A stretch of 44,526 bases of DNA, from positions 1 to 44,526 of the forward strand of contig CAZMVD010000020.1 in the NCBI GenBank assembly GCA_964569425.1, read 5' to 3'. This DNA comes from JACQXM01 sp964569425. GTDB lineage: Bacteria > Planctomycetota > Phycisphaerae > UBA1845. The position numbers were made by a program, and so were the translations under genes. The notes below the pieces were generated by a model, which was not told the DNA's origin, did no database searches, and worked only from the letters and a program-made list of their open reading frames with translations. Shown one piece after another: positions 8,747 to 17,252 of the stretch (the stretch's first letter is position 1; the number at the start of each line of letters is the position of its first letter).

Positions 8747-8818
8747 GCGGGTGTAGCTCAGTGGTAGAGCGTCACGTTGCCAACGTGAATGTCGAGGGTT
8801 CGAGTCCCTTCACCCGCT
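8747..8818 (+). tRNA. tRNA-Gly (anticodon GCC)
   Basis: Complete 72-nt cloverleaf: acceptor GCGGGTG/CACCCGC, D arm GCTC/GAGC, anticodon arm TCACG-TTGCCAA-CGTGA giving anticodon GCC, T arm GAGGG-TTCGAGT-CCCTT (with one G-T pair), discriminator T. CCA is not encoded. A promoter sits just upstream. A 69-bp repeat follows 110 bp downstream. Confidence 0.97.
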
Positions 8819-8927
8819 TGGTTGGACCGGCGTTGACTCCTATCGACAGCGGCGTCTAACTATTGACGGGAGCGCCACTTACGACGATCCCGTCTCTCGC
8901 TCTTGCGTCGTCCGATAACGCGTCCCG

Positions 8928-8996
8928 TTTGCCACCGAGTGACCCCAAACGACCGCCGTGGACGCGCGTACGTGCAAGATCCAGTGCAAGGTAAAC
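8928..8996 (+). repeat. 69-bp tRNA-associated repeat, copy 1
   Basis: Matches 16071-16139 over 69 bp with 8 mismatches and no gaps; the first 24 bases (TTTGCCACCGAGTGACC... onward) are identical. Both copies are also preceded by GTCCCG. Each copy lies roughly 90-110 bp from the 3' end of a tRNA gene (here tRNA-Gly). It reads in one frame as a short peptide from a GTG (V-D-A-R-T-C-K...), but substitutions in that part change most residues, so coding conservation is not shown. Confidence 0.75.
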
Positions 8997-9262
8997 GAAA
9001 GGGGGCGCGTAGCCGGGGCAGATTCACGGTTTCAAGAGCCCGCCCGTTCGATCGATGATTCCAAGTCGCAGAGCGTCAGCCGAAGTCCGGCCAGACGGCG
9101 GACGAGATTGTGGCAATCATTTGGAATGGGCAGACTCTCGCAAGCCTCGTACATGCGGCCCAACGTCCGGGAACCCGCAGCGCAGGCAGACCGCGGGTCG
9201 GCGCGGCGATGGCTGTTCAATCGCGCCAACGAGTTTCATGTGTTTGTTTTTCGCTCTGGGGC

Positions 9263-9476
9263 GTGAAGTACATGCTATCCCGACGACGGCAGATTCAGAC
9301 GGTGGATCTCAGTGCTGTCGCAGTAGGTGATCCTTTTATTTCGACGGCGGGGTCAATTGGTTCTCGTCGCGCCGCCGCGCGTCATGCGCAACGTTCTCAA
9401 CCTCATCCGACTCGACCAATGGATTAAAGTTCCTAACGGCGCGTACGAGGCGGCGCGCCGCCGAGGTCTGGCCTGA
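9263..9476 (+). pseudogene. Decayed STAS-domain (anti-sigma factor antagonist-like) gene
   Basis: From GTG at 9263 one frame reads VKYMLSRRRQIQTVDLSAVA, resembling the first strand of a STAS domain. A different frame (9327-9476) reads RRRGQLVLVAPPRV, then LNLIRLDQWIKV and stops at TGA 9474. The pattern GG-x-LVLV-x-P-x3-V-x3-L-x-LI-x-LD-x2-I-x-V is the C-terminal beta strand and helix of STAS proteins such as RsbV/SpoIIAA. Total length (about 71 codons) is short of the usual 100-110, and the two parts are in different frames, so I read it as a gene with an internal deletion and a frameshift. The assignment rests on pattern recognition only and could be chance. Confidence 0.4.
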
Positions 9477-9537
9477 GCGCACGAAACGAATGGTGGTCGC
9501 CGTGGGTGGCCAAAGCGGACAGCCCTGACCGCAGTAC

Positions 9538-12500
9538 TTACGGACAATCGGCCGGTGGAGGGAACGGGTACGGGTCCCCTTGAAATGCCTTCACCAGCCA
9601 CTGAATGTCCGCAAAGGTGACCAGTCCATTGGGGCACAGCGGCTGGACGTCGACCCACGATGGCGGCGGGGCGGCGGCATCGCCCGTGAAGCGTTGCACC
9701 GCCGCCAGAAAGTCATTGACGTTGACTACGCCGTTGGGCTCTGTCCAGGCGCCTTGTGCGACGGTGCCGACCGTGTCGCCCCAGGACTTTCCATGCGGCT
9801 TGGCCACCGTGACCACGGCGACCGGTGCGGAGCGATTTCCAAAGGCGTCCACCGTGCGGATTTCATAGGGGCTGTCGGGAGCAATGAGACAATCGCCGGC
9901 ATGAATCACCGGTTCCATCCACGCACGCAGCGCCGGCGGATCGTTGCTCAGGCGGGCGATGTGGTGCTGCACCTCCTCGGGCGTGGCTGGTGGCAGCACC
10001 CACTGGGTGCGGCCGCTTGGCACATGCGTAACCTCGTAGCGTAGTTCTTTGTCGGCGTTGGTTGGTACGAAGGTGAGGTAGCGGTTCTTGGCGGTGCCTT
10101 CGGGAAGCGCTGCCGCGAGGGGGGCGGCGGTCATCTGCACGAGGCATCCGCCGTTGAGAAACTCGATCGAGGTCGCTTCATTGAAAATGTAGTTGTAGTA
10201 CACCTTGCAGCCGTCCACGGTGATGCGACTGCCGGGGCGGAAGTCGAGCGTGTCCACGTACAGCGCTTCCATGTCGGAGGGAACGCCGTTGTTGTCGAAC
10301 AGATCGACGAACGAGACCTCGCGCCCGTCGGCCACCTGGATCAGGCCCATGGCAAAATTGTCGGCGAAGCCGGATTCGGAAACGCTGCGATCGGTTCCGG
10401 CGGCTTCCACTCGTTGCGGGGTGCTGCCGTTGAGCACCAGCTTGGCATCGGGCGCCCAGAAGAAGAGGGAGGGGTCGAAGGAGTAGTTGTTGAAGTGCCC
10501 GCCGACGCTCATGGTGGGAAACCCGGACCCACCGGAACCACGAAACGCCGCGCCGCCGACGTCGAAAGATGAACTTCCGGTGAGGGTGACGCTGCCCTGA
10601 ATGGTGGTGGTGCTGGAGTCGGTGGTACGCACCTTGGGCGGCGGCGCGACCCCGCCGCGCAGGGGCGCACACGGCCCGGTGCACGACGCGGCCTCGGCGC
10701 CGTTCAGAATGAGATCACCTGTGACGATCAATTGCATCTCGTCCATCAGGGTGAGTTGACCGCCCTCGCGCGGCGGGCAGGCGCAGTCTCCGCCGTTGAC
10801 CTGTACCTCTGAAGCCAGAAGTTGCGCGGTGGTCGCCTCCAACATTGGCGCTTTCTCAATCACGCCGCCGGGGCCGACGGTCACTGTGCCCTGGGAGACA
10901 TCGAGCGTGCGGTCGCGCCCGATCAGCAGGGTGCTGAGCAGGCCCCCGTCTGCGCTGCCTTCCACAAGCAGGCCGCCGGGCCGGACCAGCGTAAGATCCC
11001 CGGTGCCGGTCTGGGTGAGTTGAAGCGTAGCGCCCCGCAGGAGCCGCAGCGTGTCGATCACCACGTCGAGATCGAGCAGCAGCGCCGCCGTCGGCTGGTC
11101 GATCGTGACGCTGAACGTTTGAATGCCGTTGAGGGGAAAGGCGCCGTTGAGGTTCCAGTTTCCGCCGCAGCTCCATTCCGCGGTCGCACAGCCGCCGGCA
11201 AAAGAGGTACACTCATCGGGCACGCCATCGCCATCGGCATCCGAGGACGTCCCGGACTGGATATCGCAGGAATCGGGCACTCCATTGAGATTGCAGTCGT
11301 CGCAGAACGGCTCGCCCTGACACTGGTCGAAGTAGCAGCTATCAGGAACCAGATCGCCGTCGCAGTCCTGCGCCGTTCCCGCCAACACCTCGCAGGCATC
11401 CGTGGCGCCGTTCTGGTTGCAGTCGCCGGCCACCGCAAAGAGGTAGGCCGCACCCGTGTCCGCATCGGCCCCCAGATCGCGCTCCGGCGCTCCCAGCACC
11501 GCAAAAGGACCGCCCAGTGCAACGCTTGCCCCGAGCCGATCGCCGTCCTCGGCGGCGGGAGCAGTCAGTTTGGCCGCGGCGAGCCAGTCCGTTCCACTGA
11601 ACCGGTACACATAGGCGGCGCCGCCGGCCGGGGCCGCGCCGTCGTGCAATGCCGCACCTACCACCAACGTGGCGCCATCCAAAGCCACCGAGCCGCCGAA
11701 TCGATCATCCGCCGCGCCGTCGGCAGGCGTGAGCGCTCCCGCTGCCGACCAGACGCCGCCGCTGCGCGTGAAGAGATAGACCGCTCCCGGACCCGAAATC
11801 GGTCCGGCATGAAAAGGCGCGCCGACGACGGCCGCGTCCCCGGACAGCGCCACGGCAGTCCCCAATGCATCTCCCGGCTGGGCGGCCACGGCCAGGAGCT
11901 TCTGCTCCAATGACCACGAACCACCCGCGCGGACAAACACATAGGCGGCCCCCGCGTCGACGGCCGCCTCATCCTGGCGCGGGGCGCCGACCAGCGCGGT
12001 GGTGCTGTCCAGCGACACGGCCGCACCCAATCGATCGCCGGTCGCAGCATCCGGCGCGACCAGCTTCTGTTCCTGGACCCAGGACGTTCCGTCGAAGGAG
12101 AATACGTATCCCGCTCCACATTCCGCTCCCGCGGAACAAGACTTGTGACTCGCTCCCACCAGCGCGCGCCCGCTGTACAGCGACAGTGCGGCGCCGAAAC
12201 GATCGCCCGCGGCCGTATCGACACCGGTGAACCGCTGGACCTGCCCCCATTGCACGCCGTCGAAGTGAAACGCATAGACAGCGCCGGCGTGGATGCCCGC
12301 TTCGCTTTCCTGCGGAGCGCCGATCAGGGCCGTATCGCCCTCCAGCGCCACGGCCGTGCCGAACAGGTCGTGGTGATCGGCGTCCTGCGCCGTCAGCTTG
12401 CCTTCCAGCAGCCACAGCGCGCCGGCCTTGCGGTAGACGTACGCGGCGCCGGCATCCGTCCTGTTCGAGTGGTCATCGCCGGGTGCACCGATGAGCACGC

Positions 12501-12663
12501 GCTCGCCCGCGATCGCCACCGCCGAGCCGAAGGCATCGAACCGCGCGCCGTCAAACGCGAAAACGTCCTGCACGGCACAGGCCTCAGGCTCGGCTCCCGG
12601 GCTTTGCCCGGCGATGCAGAGCATGACGCACAAAATCGAGGCCCCGGTGAGTAACAGGCGCAT
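9538..12663 (-). CDS. Large secreted FG-GAP beta-propeller protein with TSP3-like and dockerin-like segments
   Basis: 1041 residues with a signal peptide (MRLLLTGASILCVMLCIAGQSPGA). Residues about 35-430 hold seven FG-GAP-like repeats of about 53 residues, each with a D-x-FG-x-AVAL start, an ALVGAP turn and a DAGAAYVF end. Seven units suggest a closed integrin-type propeller. Next come aspartate-rich, cysteine-bearing TSP3-like calcium motifs (DCDGDLVPDSC, CNLNGVPDSCD, DADGDGVPDEC; about 433-505). A long beta-rich region with left-handed or parallel beta-helix character follows. The C-terminus (VNVNDFLAAVQRFTG and VTFADIQWLVKAFQG) resembles a degenerate dockerin pair. Such proteins are common in planctomycetes and are presumed extracellular; no enzyme is implied. 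It is monocistronic or follows the kinase gene by 363 bp. Confidence 0.88.
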   Translation of the reverse strand: MRLLLTGASILCVMLCIAGQSPGAEPEACAVQDVFAFDGARFDAFGSAVAIAGERVLIGAPGDDHSNRTDAGAAYVYRKAGALWLLEGKLTAQDADHHDLFGTAVALEGDTALIGAPQESEAGIHAGAVYAFHFDGVQWGQVQRFTGVDTAAGDRFGAALSLYSGRALVGASHKSCSAGAECGAGYVFSFDGTSWVQEQKLVAPDAATGDRLGAAVSLDSTTALVGAPRQDEAAVDAGAAYVFVRAGGSWSLEQKLLAVAAQPGDALGTAVALSGDAAVVGAPFHAGPISGPGAVYLFTRSGGVWSAAGALTPADGAADDRFGGSVALDGATLVVGAALHDGAAPAGGAAYVYRFSGTDWLAAAKLTAPAAEDGDRLGASVALGGPFAVLGAPERDLGADADTGAAYLFAVAGDCNQNGATDACEVLAGTAQDCDGDLVPDSCYFDQCQGEPFCDDCNLNGVPDSCDIQSGTSSDADGDGVPDECTSFAGGCATAEWSCGGNWNLNGAFPLNGIQTFSVTIDQPTAALLLDLDVVIDTLRLLRGATLQLTQTGTGDLTLVRPGGLLVEGSADGGLLSTLLIGRDRTLDVSQGTVTVGPGGVIEKAPMLEATTAQLLASEVQVNGGDCACPPREGGQLTLMDEMQLIVTGDLILNGAEAASCTGPCAPLRGGVAPPPKVRTTDSSTTTIQGSVTLTGSSSFDVGGAAFRGSGGSGFPTMSVGGHFNNYSFDPSLFFWAPDAKLVLNGSTPQRVEAAGTDRSVSESGFADNFAMGLIQVADGREVSFVDLFDNNGVPSDMEALYVDTLDFRPGSRITVDGCKVYYNYIFNEATSIEFLNGGCLVQMTAAPLAAALPEGTAKNRYLTFVPTNADKELRYEVTHVPSGRTQWVLPPATPEEVQHHIARLSNDPPALRAWMEPVIHAGDCLIAPDSPYEIRTVDAFGNRSAPVAVVTVAKPHGKSWGDTVGTVAQGAWTEPNGVVNVNDFLAAVQRFTGDAAAPPPSWVDVQPLCPNGLVTFADIQWLVKAFQGDPYPFPPPADCP

Positions 12664-13026
12664 GGATACTTTCCCTCACTCCTGCCGGTGAATCCGGATA
12701 GACCACTAGGGGCGCCAGTCTGCCCCGTTTTTGCGATTCGGGAAACCTACGCTTCGTCCTGGCACGCTGGTGCGCGACGGAGATGGGCGGAGCGGCAACG
12801 CTTTTCTCCCCAGTCTGGCCCGTTCGTCGAGAGGAAAGGTTACCGGAGAAGGTGTTGCCATGCAATGAGATAGCGCGCATTCCTGCGGATCGCGCGTTTC
12901 TCCTCCAGCTCCAGTTTACAAGGCAGTGCCAGTTTGTTGACCCACGCAGCGTTTCTGAAACGGCGGGAATGGCGAATGGCCCGCCAAGTACGCCTGCCGG
13001 TACTCGTACTCAAAAGGCCCCTTGTG
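12664..13026. other. Intergenic region between kinase and FG-GAP genes
   Basis: 363 bp between two minus-strand genes. It holds a candidate terminator of the kinase gene (12957-12985) and must hold the promoter of the FG-GAP gene, for which I could not pick a site. No small gene is evident. Confidence 0.4.
12957..12985 (-). terminator. Candidate terminator of the kinase gene
   Basis: On the minus strand GGCGGG (12985-12980) pairs with CCCGCC (12967-12962) across a 12-nt loop and is followed by GTTTC. The T run is short, so confidence is modest. Confidence 0.4.
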
Positions 13027-15522
13027 CTACGAATCCAGCGCCGTTTCCACTTCGGCGCGGAGCCGCTGCAAGTCGCTTCGCGCTTCCAGCCAGAGCACGC
13101 CCTGGTCGTAACCGGCGATGAACGCCGCGGTGGCAAACTCCGCCGGCCAGGCCGCCAGCGCCGCCGAAAAGTGCGCTTGTGCCGTGGCGCGGTCTTGCTG
13201 GTGAAGCGTGGCCAGGCAACGCACCAGATGATTGAACGCGGGATAGTCGCCTCCGGCGAGTGCGGCATCGGCCGCCGCAGAGGCGCGATCGGGCCGTCCC
13301 TGGCGAAGATAGGCGAGCGCCAACAGTCGCTTGACGCGCGGATCCTGGCCGTTGGCCAGGCGGTCCGCGTGCTTGGCGTCGTCGAGGGCGTTTTCCATCG
13401 CAACCGGGTCAGGCTCCGCCAGAGCGTGGCGCACGCGCAGCGTCCAACTCGCCACATCCGTGGGCCGCAGCGCGATGGCCCGATCCAGATGCCCCAGACC
13501 CGCGGGACGCATGAGGTACAATTCCAGCGCCGCCAGGTTCCGCCAGACGTCCGCCTGATCCGCTGCACGGCCCGTATCCACCTGTTCGGCCAATGCCGCT
13601 CCGCGCTGCAGGCACGACTCCGCGGCTTCGAGCTCCCCCACGAGCGCGTGGTAGGCGCCGAGGTTCATCCAGGCCGCCTGGTATTCCGGGTTGATTTCGA
13701 CGATCCGCTGCGTCGCGGCGATGGCCTCGGGATAGCGCTTCAGGTTCTTGAGAATGATGCTCTGGTAGTTCAGAGCCGTCAGGTCGTCCGGCGCCAGGTG
13801 CAGCACGCGCTCGCAGAGTCGATTGACCTTTTCCAGGTTGTCCGGGGTGGACAACGCCGGCTCCTTTTTGTACTGGTCGATGTTCATCCAGATCATGGCC
13901 AGAATGGTCTTGATGTCGCGCGGATCGATCGCCAGCGCCCGCTGGAACTCTTGTTCGGCGTCATTCCACCGGGTGGCGACGGCATAGTACATGCCGCTGT
14001 CGTAGAGGGACTGAATTTCGGCCATGAGGCGCTGCTTCTGGGCCTCGCGCCGAACGTTTTGCTCCCGTATCCACAGCGACGTGGTTCCCAGGAGCAGCGC
14101 GCCCGCCACCGCCGCGGTCACGGGCGCCTTGTGCCGCCGCACGAACTTGACGGCGCGGCGCATCATGCTGGGCCGCCGCGCCACGATGGGCAGATCACTG
14201 CTGTAGCGCCGCAGGTCGTCGGCGAGGGCCCGGGCCGTCAGGTAGCGCGCGTCCGGCGATTTCTCCATCGCCTTCTGGCAGATGATCTCGAGTTCCGGCG
14301 GCACGGACGCGTTGATCTTGCGCGGCGCGGCCGGCTCACGGGTCAGGATGGACGAGAGAATCTGTTTTTCATCCGTCCCGGGAAACGCCGGCTGGAAGCA
14401 GAGCAGTTCGTACAGCGTCGCTCCCAGCGAGTAAATGTCCGTACGATGATCGACGGGCGCGCGCTTGGCCATCGCCTGTTCCGGGCTGAGGTAGCGCATG
14501 GTGCCCACAAGCGAACCGGTCAGCGTCACAGACTCCTCGTCGGCGCTCTTCGCGAGGCCGAAATCGGCGATCATGATGCGCCCGTCGTTGGACAGGATGA
14601 GGTTGGCGGGCTTGATGTCGCGGTGGATGATGCCCTGTCCGTGGGCGTAGTGCAGCGCGTCGGCGGCGTCGGCGATCCAGCGCGTAACGTGCCGGTAGTA
14701 ACTTCTGGCGGACTCGACCGGTTCCAACGCTGCCCCCGCGGCCTGCGGCGGCGAGTCCGGCGCGCCGCCCGCCGGGAGCGGCGCCGCCGAACCGGGCAGT
14801 GTCAGCTCCGGCGAGGGCGCCCACTCCGTCAGGCGCGCGGACGACGCCGTGGCCGCGTTGCGTTCGGCGATGTGGCGGATCAGGTCGTTGAGCGGCTGAC
14901 CGGTGATCAGCTCCATCGCGTAGTAATAGGCGTCTGCACATTCGCCGAAGTCGTAAATGGGGATGATGTTGGTGTGGTGCAATCGGGCTGCGGCCGTGGC
15001 CTCGCGGCGGAACCGCGCCACCGCCGCGGGGTTGGCCGAGCCCACGATCGCCGGCAGCACCTTGAGGGCGACGGTGCGGCTGAGCTTTTTCTGCATCGCG
15101 CGGTACACGATGCCCATGCCGCCCTGACCTAGGACGCCGGTGATGACGTACCCTTCGATTCGCGGGTAGTGGCGTGACATGCGTTCGGCGCGGTCGGCGA
15201 GCGCGGACGGATCGGACGCCAGGTCCACGGTGACGTCGGGCGTTGCGGACGATGGGCCGTCGACGGCGGCGTCTGCCGTGGACTGGCGCGGGCGCACGCC
15301 GGCCGTCGTTTCGTCATTGTCCATCCAGCGGCGAGGGGGTGCGACGATGGTCGCGTCCGCGTTCGATGTTCCGGAGGCATCGGCTCGGCTGCTGAACGCC
15401 TCAAACGAGCGGCGGCACGAGTCACAACTGCTGAGGTGGGCGCGCACCGCCCCTTCTTCGGAGGCCTCCAGGGCGCGGCGATGCAGGCGGTCAAAATCTA
15501 CTGATGTGAGGCAAGGCGGCAT
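13027..15522 (-). CDS. Membrane Ser/Thr protein kinase (PknB type) with N-terminal zinc-finger and C-terminal TPR domain
   Basis: 831 residues. Residues 29-36 give HLSSCDSC, an H-x3-C-x2-C motif like anti-sigma zinc fingers. The kinase domain spans about 123-440: glycine loop GQGGMG (132-137), catalytic Lys154 in VALKVL, Glu174, HRDIKPAN (300-307) with catalytic Asp302, DFG at 320-322, and SPEQ in place of APE. An alanine/proline-rich insertion (about 222-272) splits the domain after helix D. One membrane helix (about 467-484) separates the kinase from about 340 residues of TPR-like repeats (for example WNDAEQEFQRALAIDPRD, PEAIAATQRIVEINPEYQ). The topology puts the kinase in the cytoplasm and the TPR part outside the inner membrane. 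All catalytic residues are present, so it should be active. Substrates unknown. Confidence 0.93.
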   Translation of the reverse strand: MPPCLTSVDFDRLHRRALEASEEGAVRAHLSSCDSCRRSFEAFSSRADASGTSNADATIVAPPRRWMDNDETTAGVRPRQSTADAAVDGPSSATPDVTVDLASDPSALADRAERMSRHYPRIEGYVITGVLGQGGMGIVYRAMQKKLSRTVALKVLPAIVGSANPAAVARFRREATAAARLHHTNIIPIYDFGECADAYYYAMELITGQPLNDLIRHIAERNAATASSARLTEWAPSPELTLPGSAAPLPAGGAPDSPPQAAGAALEPVESARSYYRHVTRWIADAADALHYAHGQGIIHRDIKPANLILSNDGRIMIADFGLAKSADEESVTLTGSLVGTMRYLSPEQAMAKRAPVDHRTDIYSLGATLYELLCFQPAFPGTDEKQILSSILTREPAAPRKINASVPPELEIICQKAMEKSPDARYLTARALADDLRRYSSDLPIVARRPSMMRRAVKFVRRHKAPVTAAVAGALLLGTTSLWIREQNVRREAQKQRLMAEIQSLYDSGMYYAVATRWNDAEQEFQRALAIDPRDIKTILAMIWMNIDQYKKEPALSTPDNLEKVNRLCERVLHLAPDDLTALNYQSIILKNLKRYPEAIAATQRIVEINPEYQAAWMNLGAYHALVGELEAAESCLQRGAALAEQVDTGRAADQADVWRNLAALELYLMRPAGLGHLDRAIALRPTDVASWTLRVRHALAEPDPVAMENALDDAKHADRLANGQDPRVKRLLALAYLRQGRPDRASAAADAALAGGDYPAFNHLVRCLATLHQQDRATAQAHFSAALAAWPAEFATAAFIAGYDQGVLWLEARSDLQRLRAEVETALDS

Positions 15523-16070
15523 GGTAATCTTCGCCCGACGGATGATCCTGCGCGTAGCTTAGCCCCCGGCCCGCCCCCGTCAAACGGCACCCTTCGGCAA
15601 GGCGCCGCCGGGGATGCGTCCCCTGTCCGTCGGGCATTGCACGGGGCGCCGGCGGCTCGCCTTAGCTCCTATCGCTCCCGCGGCCCCGGGGGCACGGACC
15701 CGCACCCCACACGGGGTCTTAATCCGCTGCAGTCACGCGGCGACTTAGGGCTCACGCCGCAGACAGGACGGCCGATCAACGGCGCCAAACGTCTGCAGGC
15801 GCACGACGACGGATACGTGTTGACGATTTTGGTTCGAAAGTAACGTTGATCGGTCACGCTTTGTTGCCGTTTGGCTCAGGGAGGCGATCACATTGGCTAG
15901 CCGCGGGGTGCGCACGCATCGGAGCCGCAAAGGGAACAGCATGATTCACTCCACCCCTGGCTCAACCGCTATTCGTCGGACGCAAACAACGAAGTACGCT
16001 GTTCTTCAAGGCGGTCAGTTGCATGAAGTGCGCGCTTCTCGTTGATGCCAACGGCCACGGTCCCGTTCGA
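15523..16070. other. Intergenic region with a GC-rich inverted repeat, no gene recognised
   Basis: 548 bp between the kinase start and the second 69-bp repeat. At 15604-15656, GCCGCCGG pairs with CCGGCGGC and encloses GGGGA-TGCG-TCCCC, so the kinase upstream region can form a compound hairpin. A 68-codon plus-strand frame at 15637-15843 has no recognisable motif and was not called. Confidence 0.35.
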
Positions 16071-16139
16071 TTTGCCACCGAGTGACCCCAAACGTCCGCC
16101 GTGGACACGCGTACGTGGAAGGTGTGGTGGAAGGTAAAC
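16071..16139 (+). repeat. 69-bp tRNA-associated repeat, copy 2
   Basis: Second copy of the 69-bp repeat (other copy 8928-8996; 61 of 69 bases identical by eye). It lies 89 bp beyond the 3' end of tRNA-Leu, which is on the minus strand, so its orientation relative to the tRNA is opposite to that of copy 1. It is not part of the tRNA, nor of any gene I can recognise. Confidence 0.75.
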
Positions 16140-16227
16140 TCTGATGGTCGCACAAATTCCAGGGCCGCGATAAGCGCAACAATTGGCCCTTCTCAAAAGG
16201 GGAAGCCCGAAGGCGGCAAGCATGCCA

Positions 16228-16311
16228 TGCGGATGAGAGGAGTCGAACCTCCACGGCCGTTAAGCCACAGGTACCTGAAACCTGCGCGTCTGCCAATTCC
16301 GCCACATCCGC
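16228..16311 (-). tRNA. tRNA-Leu (anticodon CAG)
   Basis: 84-nt class II tRNA on the minus strand: acceptor GCGGATG/CATCCGC, D-loop with AATTGGCAGAC, anticodon arm CAGGT-TTCAGGT-ACCTG giving CAG, a long variable arm, T arm GGAGG-TTCGACT-CCTCT, discriminator A. CCA is not encoded. Confidence 0.97.
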
Positions 16312-16366
16312 TGCGGCGCCGGCGTTTTGCCCCGGCCGCTGATCGTTCCTGAGAAAAGGCTAAGCC

Positions 16367-16394
16367 AGCATAACCGGGGGTGGGGCGCTGTCAA
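16367..16394 (-). promoter_or_regulatory. Sigma-70-type promoter of tRNA-Leu
   Basis: On the minus strand, -35 TTGACA (16394-16389), 16-nt spacer, -10 TATGCT (16372-16367), with the tRNA starting 55 nt further on. The -35 hexamer lies in the loop of a GGGGCGC/GCGCCCC hairpin that follows the stop of the small Tat peptide gene, so termination and re-initiation may be combined here. Confidence 0.6.
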
Positions 16395-16434
16395 GAAGAT
16401 GCATTGCGCCCCATTGGTTGCGTCGGGTGGAGTA

Positions 16435-16695
16435 TCAGGGACAGACGCCGAAGTTGCACGGCCCGTTGCAGCATTCTTCCTCTCCGGGACAGACCTGCCC
16501 GGCCGGATAGCAACTGTGGTTGCTTCCCGCGGCCATGGCGTCGCGTGCGGAAAAAGTGAGCACCATGGGAGCGACAAATGCCAACTTGACCCCGCGACGC
16601 AGCAAGTCACGCCGATCGCAATTCGATCCGGCGGCGCCGTGCGGCGTCGGCGGTGCGGCTTCAACAGATTCAGGATCGTGGGAATCAGTGTTCAT
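16435..16695 (-). CDS. Tat-exported six-cysteine knottin-like mini-protein
   Basis: 86 residues. Twin arginines at 28-29 (DRRDLLRRG), a hydrophobic stretch (about 36-48) and a cleavage region near AMA-AG (about 54-56) form a Tat signal. The predicted mature peptide is only about 30 residues and holds six cysteines at 62, 69, 75, 76, 80 and 85. The spacing C-x6-C-x5-CC-x3-C-x4-C is the C-C-CC-C-C framework of inhibitor-cystine-knot peptides. Tat export of a peptide this small suggests that it folds or acquires disulfides or a partner before transport; that is inference. It is upstream of tRNA-Leu on the same strand. Function unknown; toxin, protease inhibitor or structural roles are all possible. 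Confidence 0.75.
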   Translation of the reverse strand: MNTDSHDPESVEAAPPTPHGAAGSNCDRRDLLRRGVKLAFVAPMVLTFSARDAMAAGSNHSCYPAGQVCPGEEECCNGPCNFGVCP

Positions 16696-17252
16696 TGTCG
16701 TATGGCCGGCGCAAGTCAGATGCGCCTACTCGATATATCGGACGGAGATATGAGGTGCTGGAGCATTGATCAACTCGATCGCACGGCGGAGCGGGGTCGG
16801 ACGGTCACTTTACCGGTCACCAGTTGATAGAGCACCGCGGCCTGGTTCGTCGAACCACTCACCGGACGACCTCGGAGGTTTCCCTTATCGGGCGTGCAGG
16901 ACTTGCCGAGGCAGGCGGCGGTATCGTACGTTCGCATGGGGAATGGGCCCGTCGCGGACCCTTGTGCGAGCAGGCGGGCGGGGGGGAATGAAGCACTGGT
17001 CGTTCCGAGCACGTGGCTGGTCGCGGCGCCTTGATTCGACGTTCCGGTTTCCCGGCGCCGCCAACTCGTGGCTCGCGAATCTCGGTAGTCGTCCCCTTTG
17101 CCACGATCCATGCCTGTTACCACGCATCTACGGCATTCGCGATGTGCCGACTTTCAGTTCGCCTTGTCCTGCCTCCCGACATCCGGGAGATGGACGCATG
17201 TTTCGGGGTGGTTACGGTCGCTGCCCGCTCGGTCACCAGAAGGGTCAAATCC
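16696..17252. other. Intergenic region, no gene recognised
   Basis: 557 bp between the divergent Tat peptide and HYR-protein genes. Several overlapping frames exist on both strands (for example 16770-17123 minus) but none shows a recognisable domain or a convincing ribosome site. Confidence 0.35.

Noticed and set aside
12934..15132. A 732-codon plus-strand open frame
   Set aside because: Antisense to the Ser/Thr kinase, whose catalytic motifs are unmistakable. The plus-strand product is a His/Arg/Val-rich shadow with no domain.
15637..15843. 68-codon frame upstream of the 69-bp repeat copy 2
   Set aside because: Unlike any known protein and overlapping structured GC-rich DNA; could be real but nothing supports it.
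16770..17123. 117-codon minus-strand frame in the 557-bp gap
   Set aside because: No recognisable domain or ribosome site; left as uncalled intergenic sequence.
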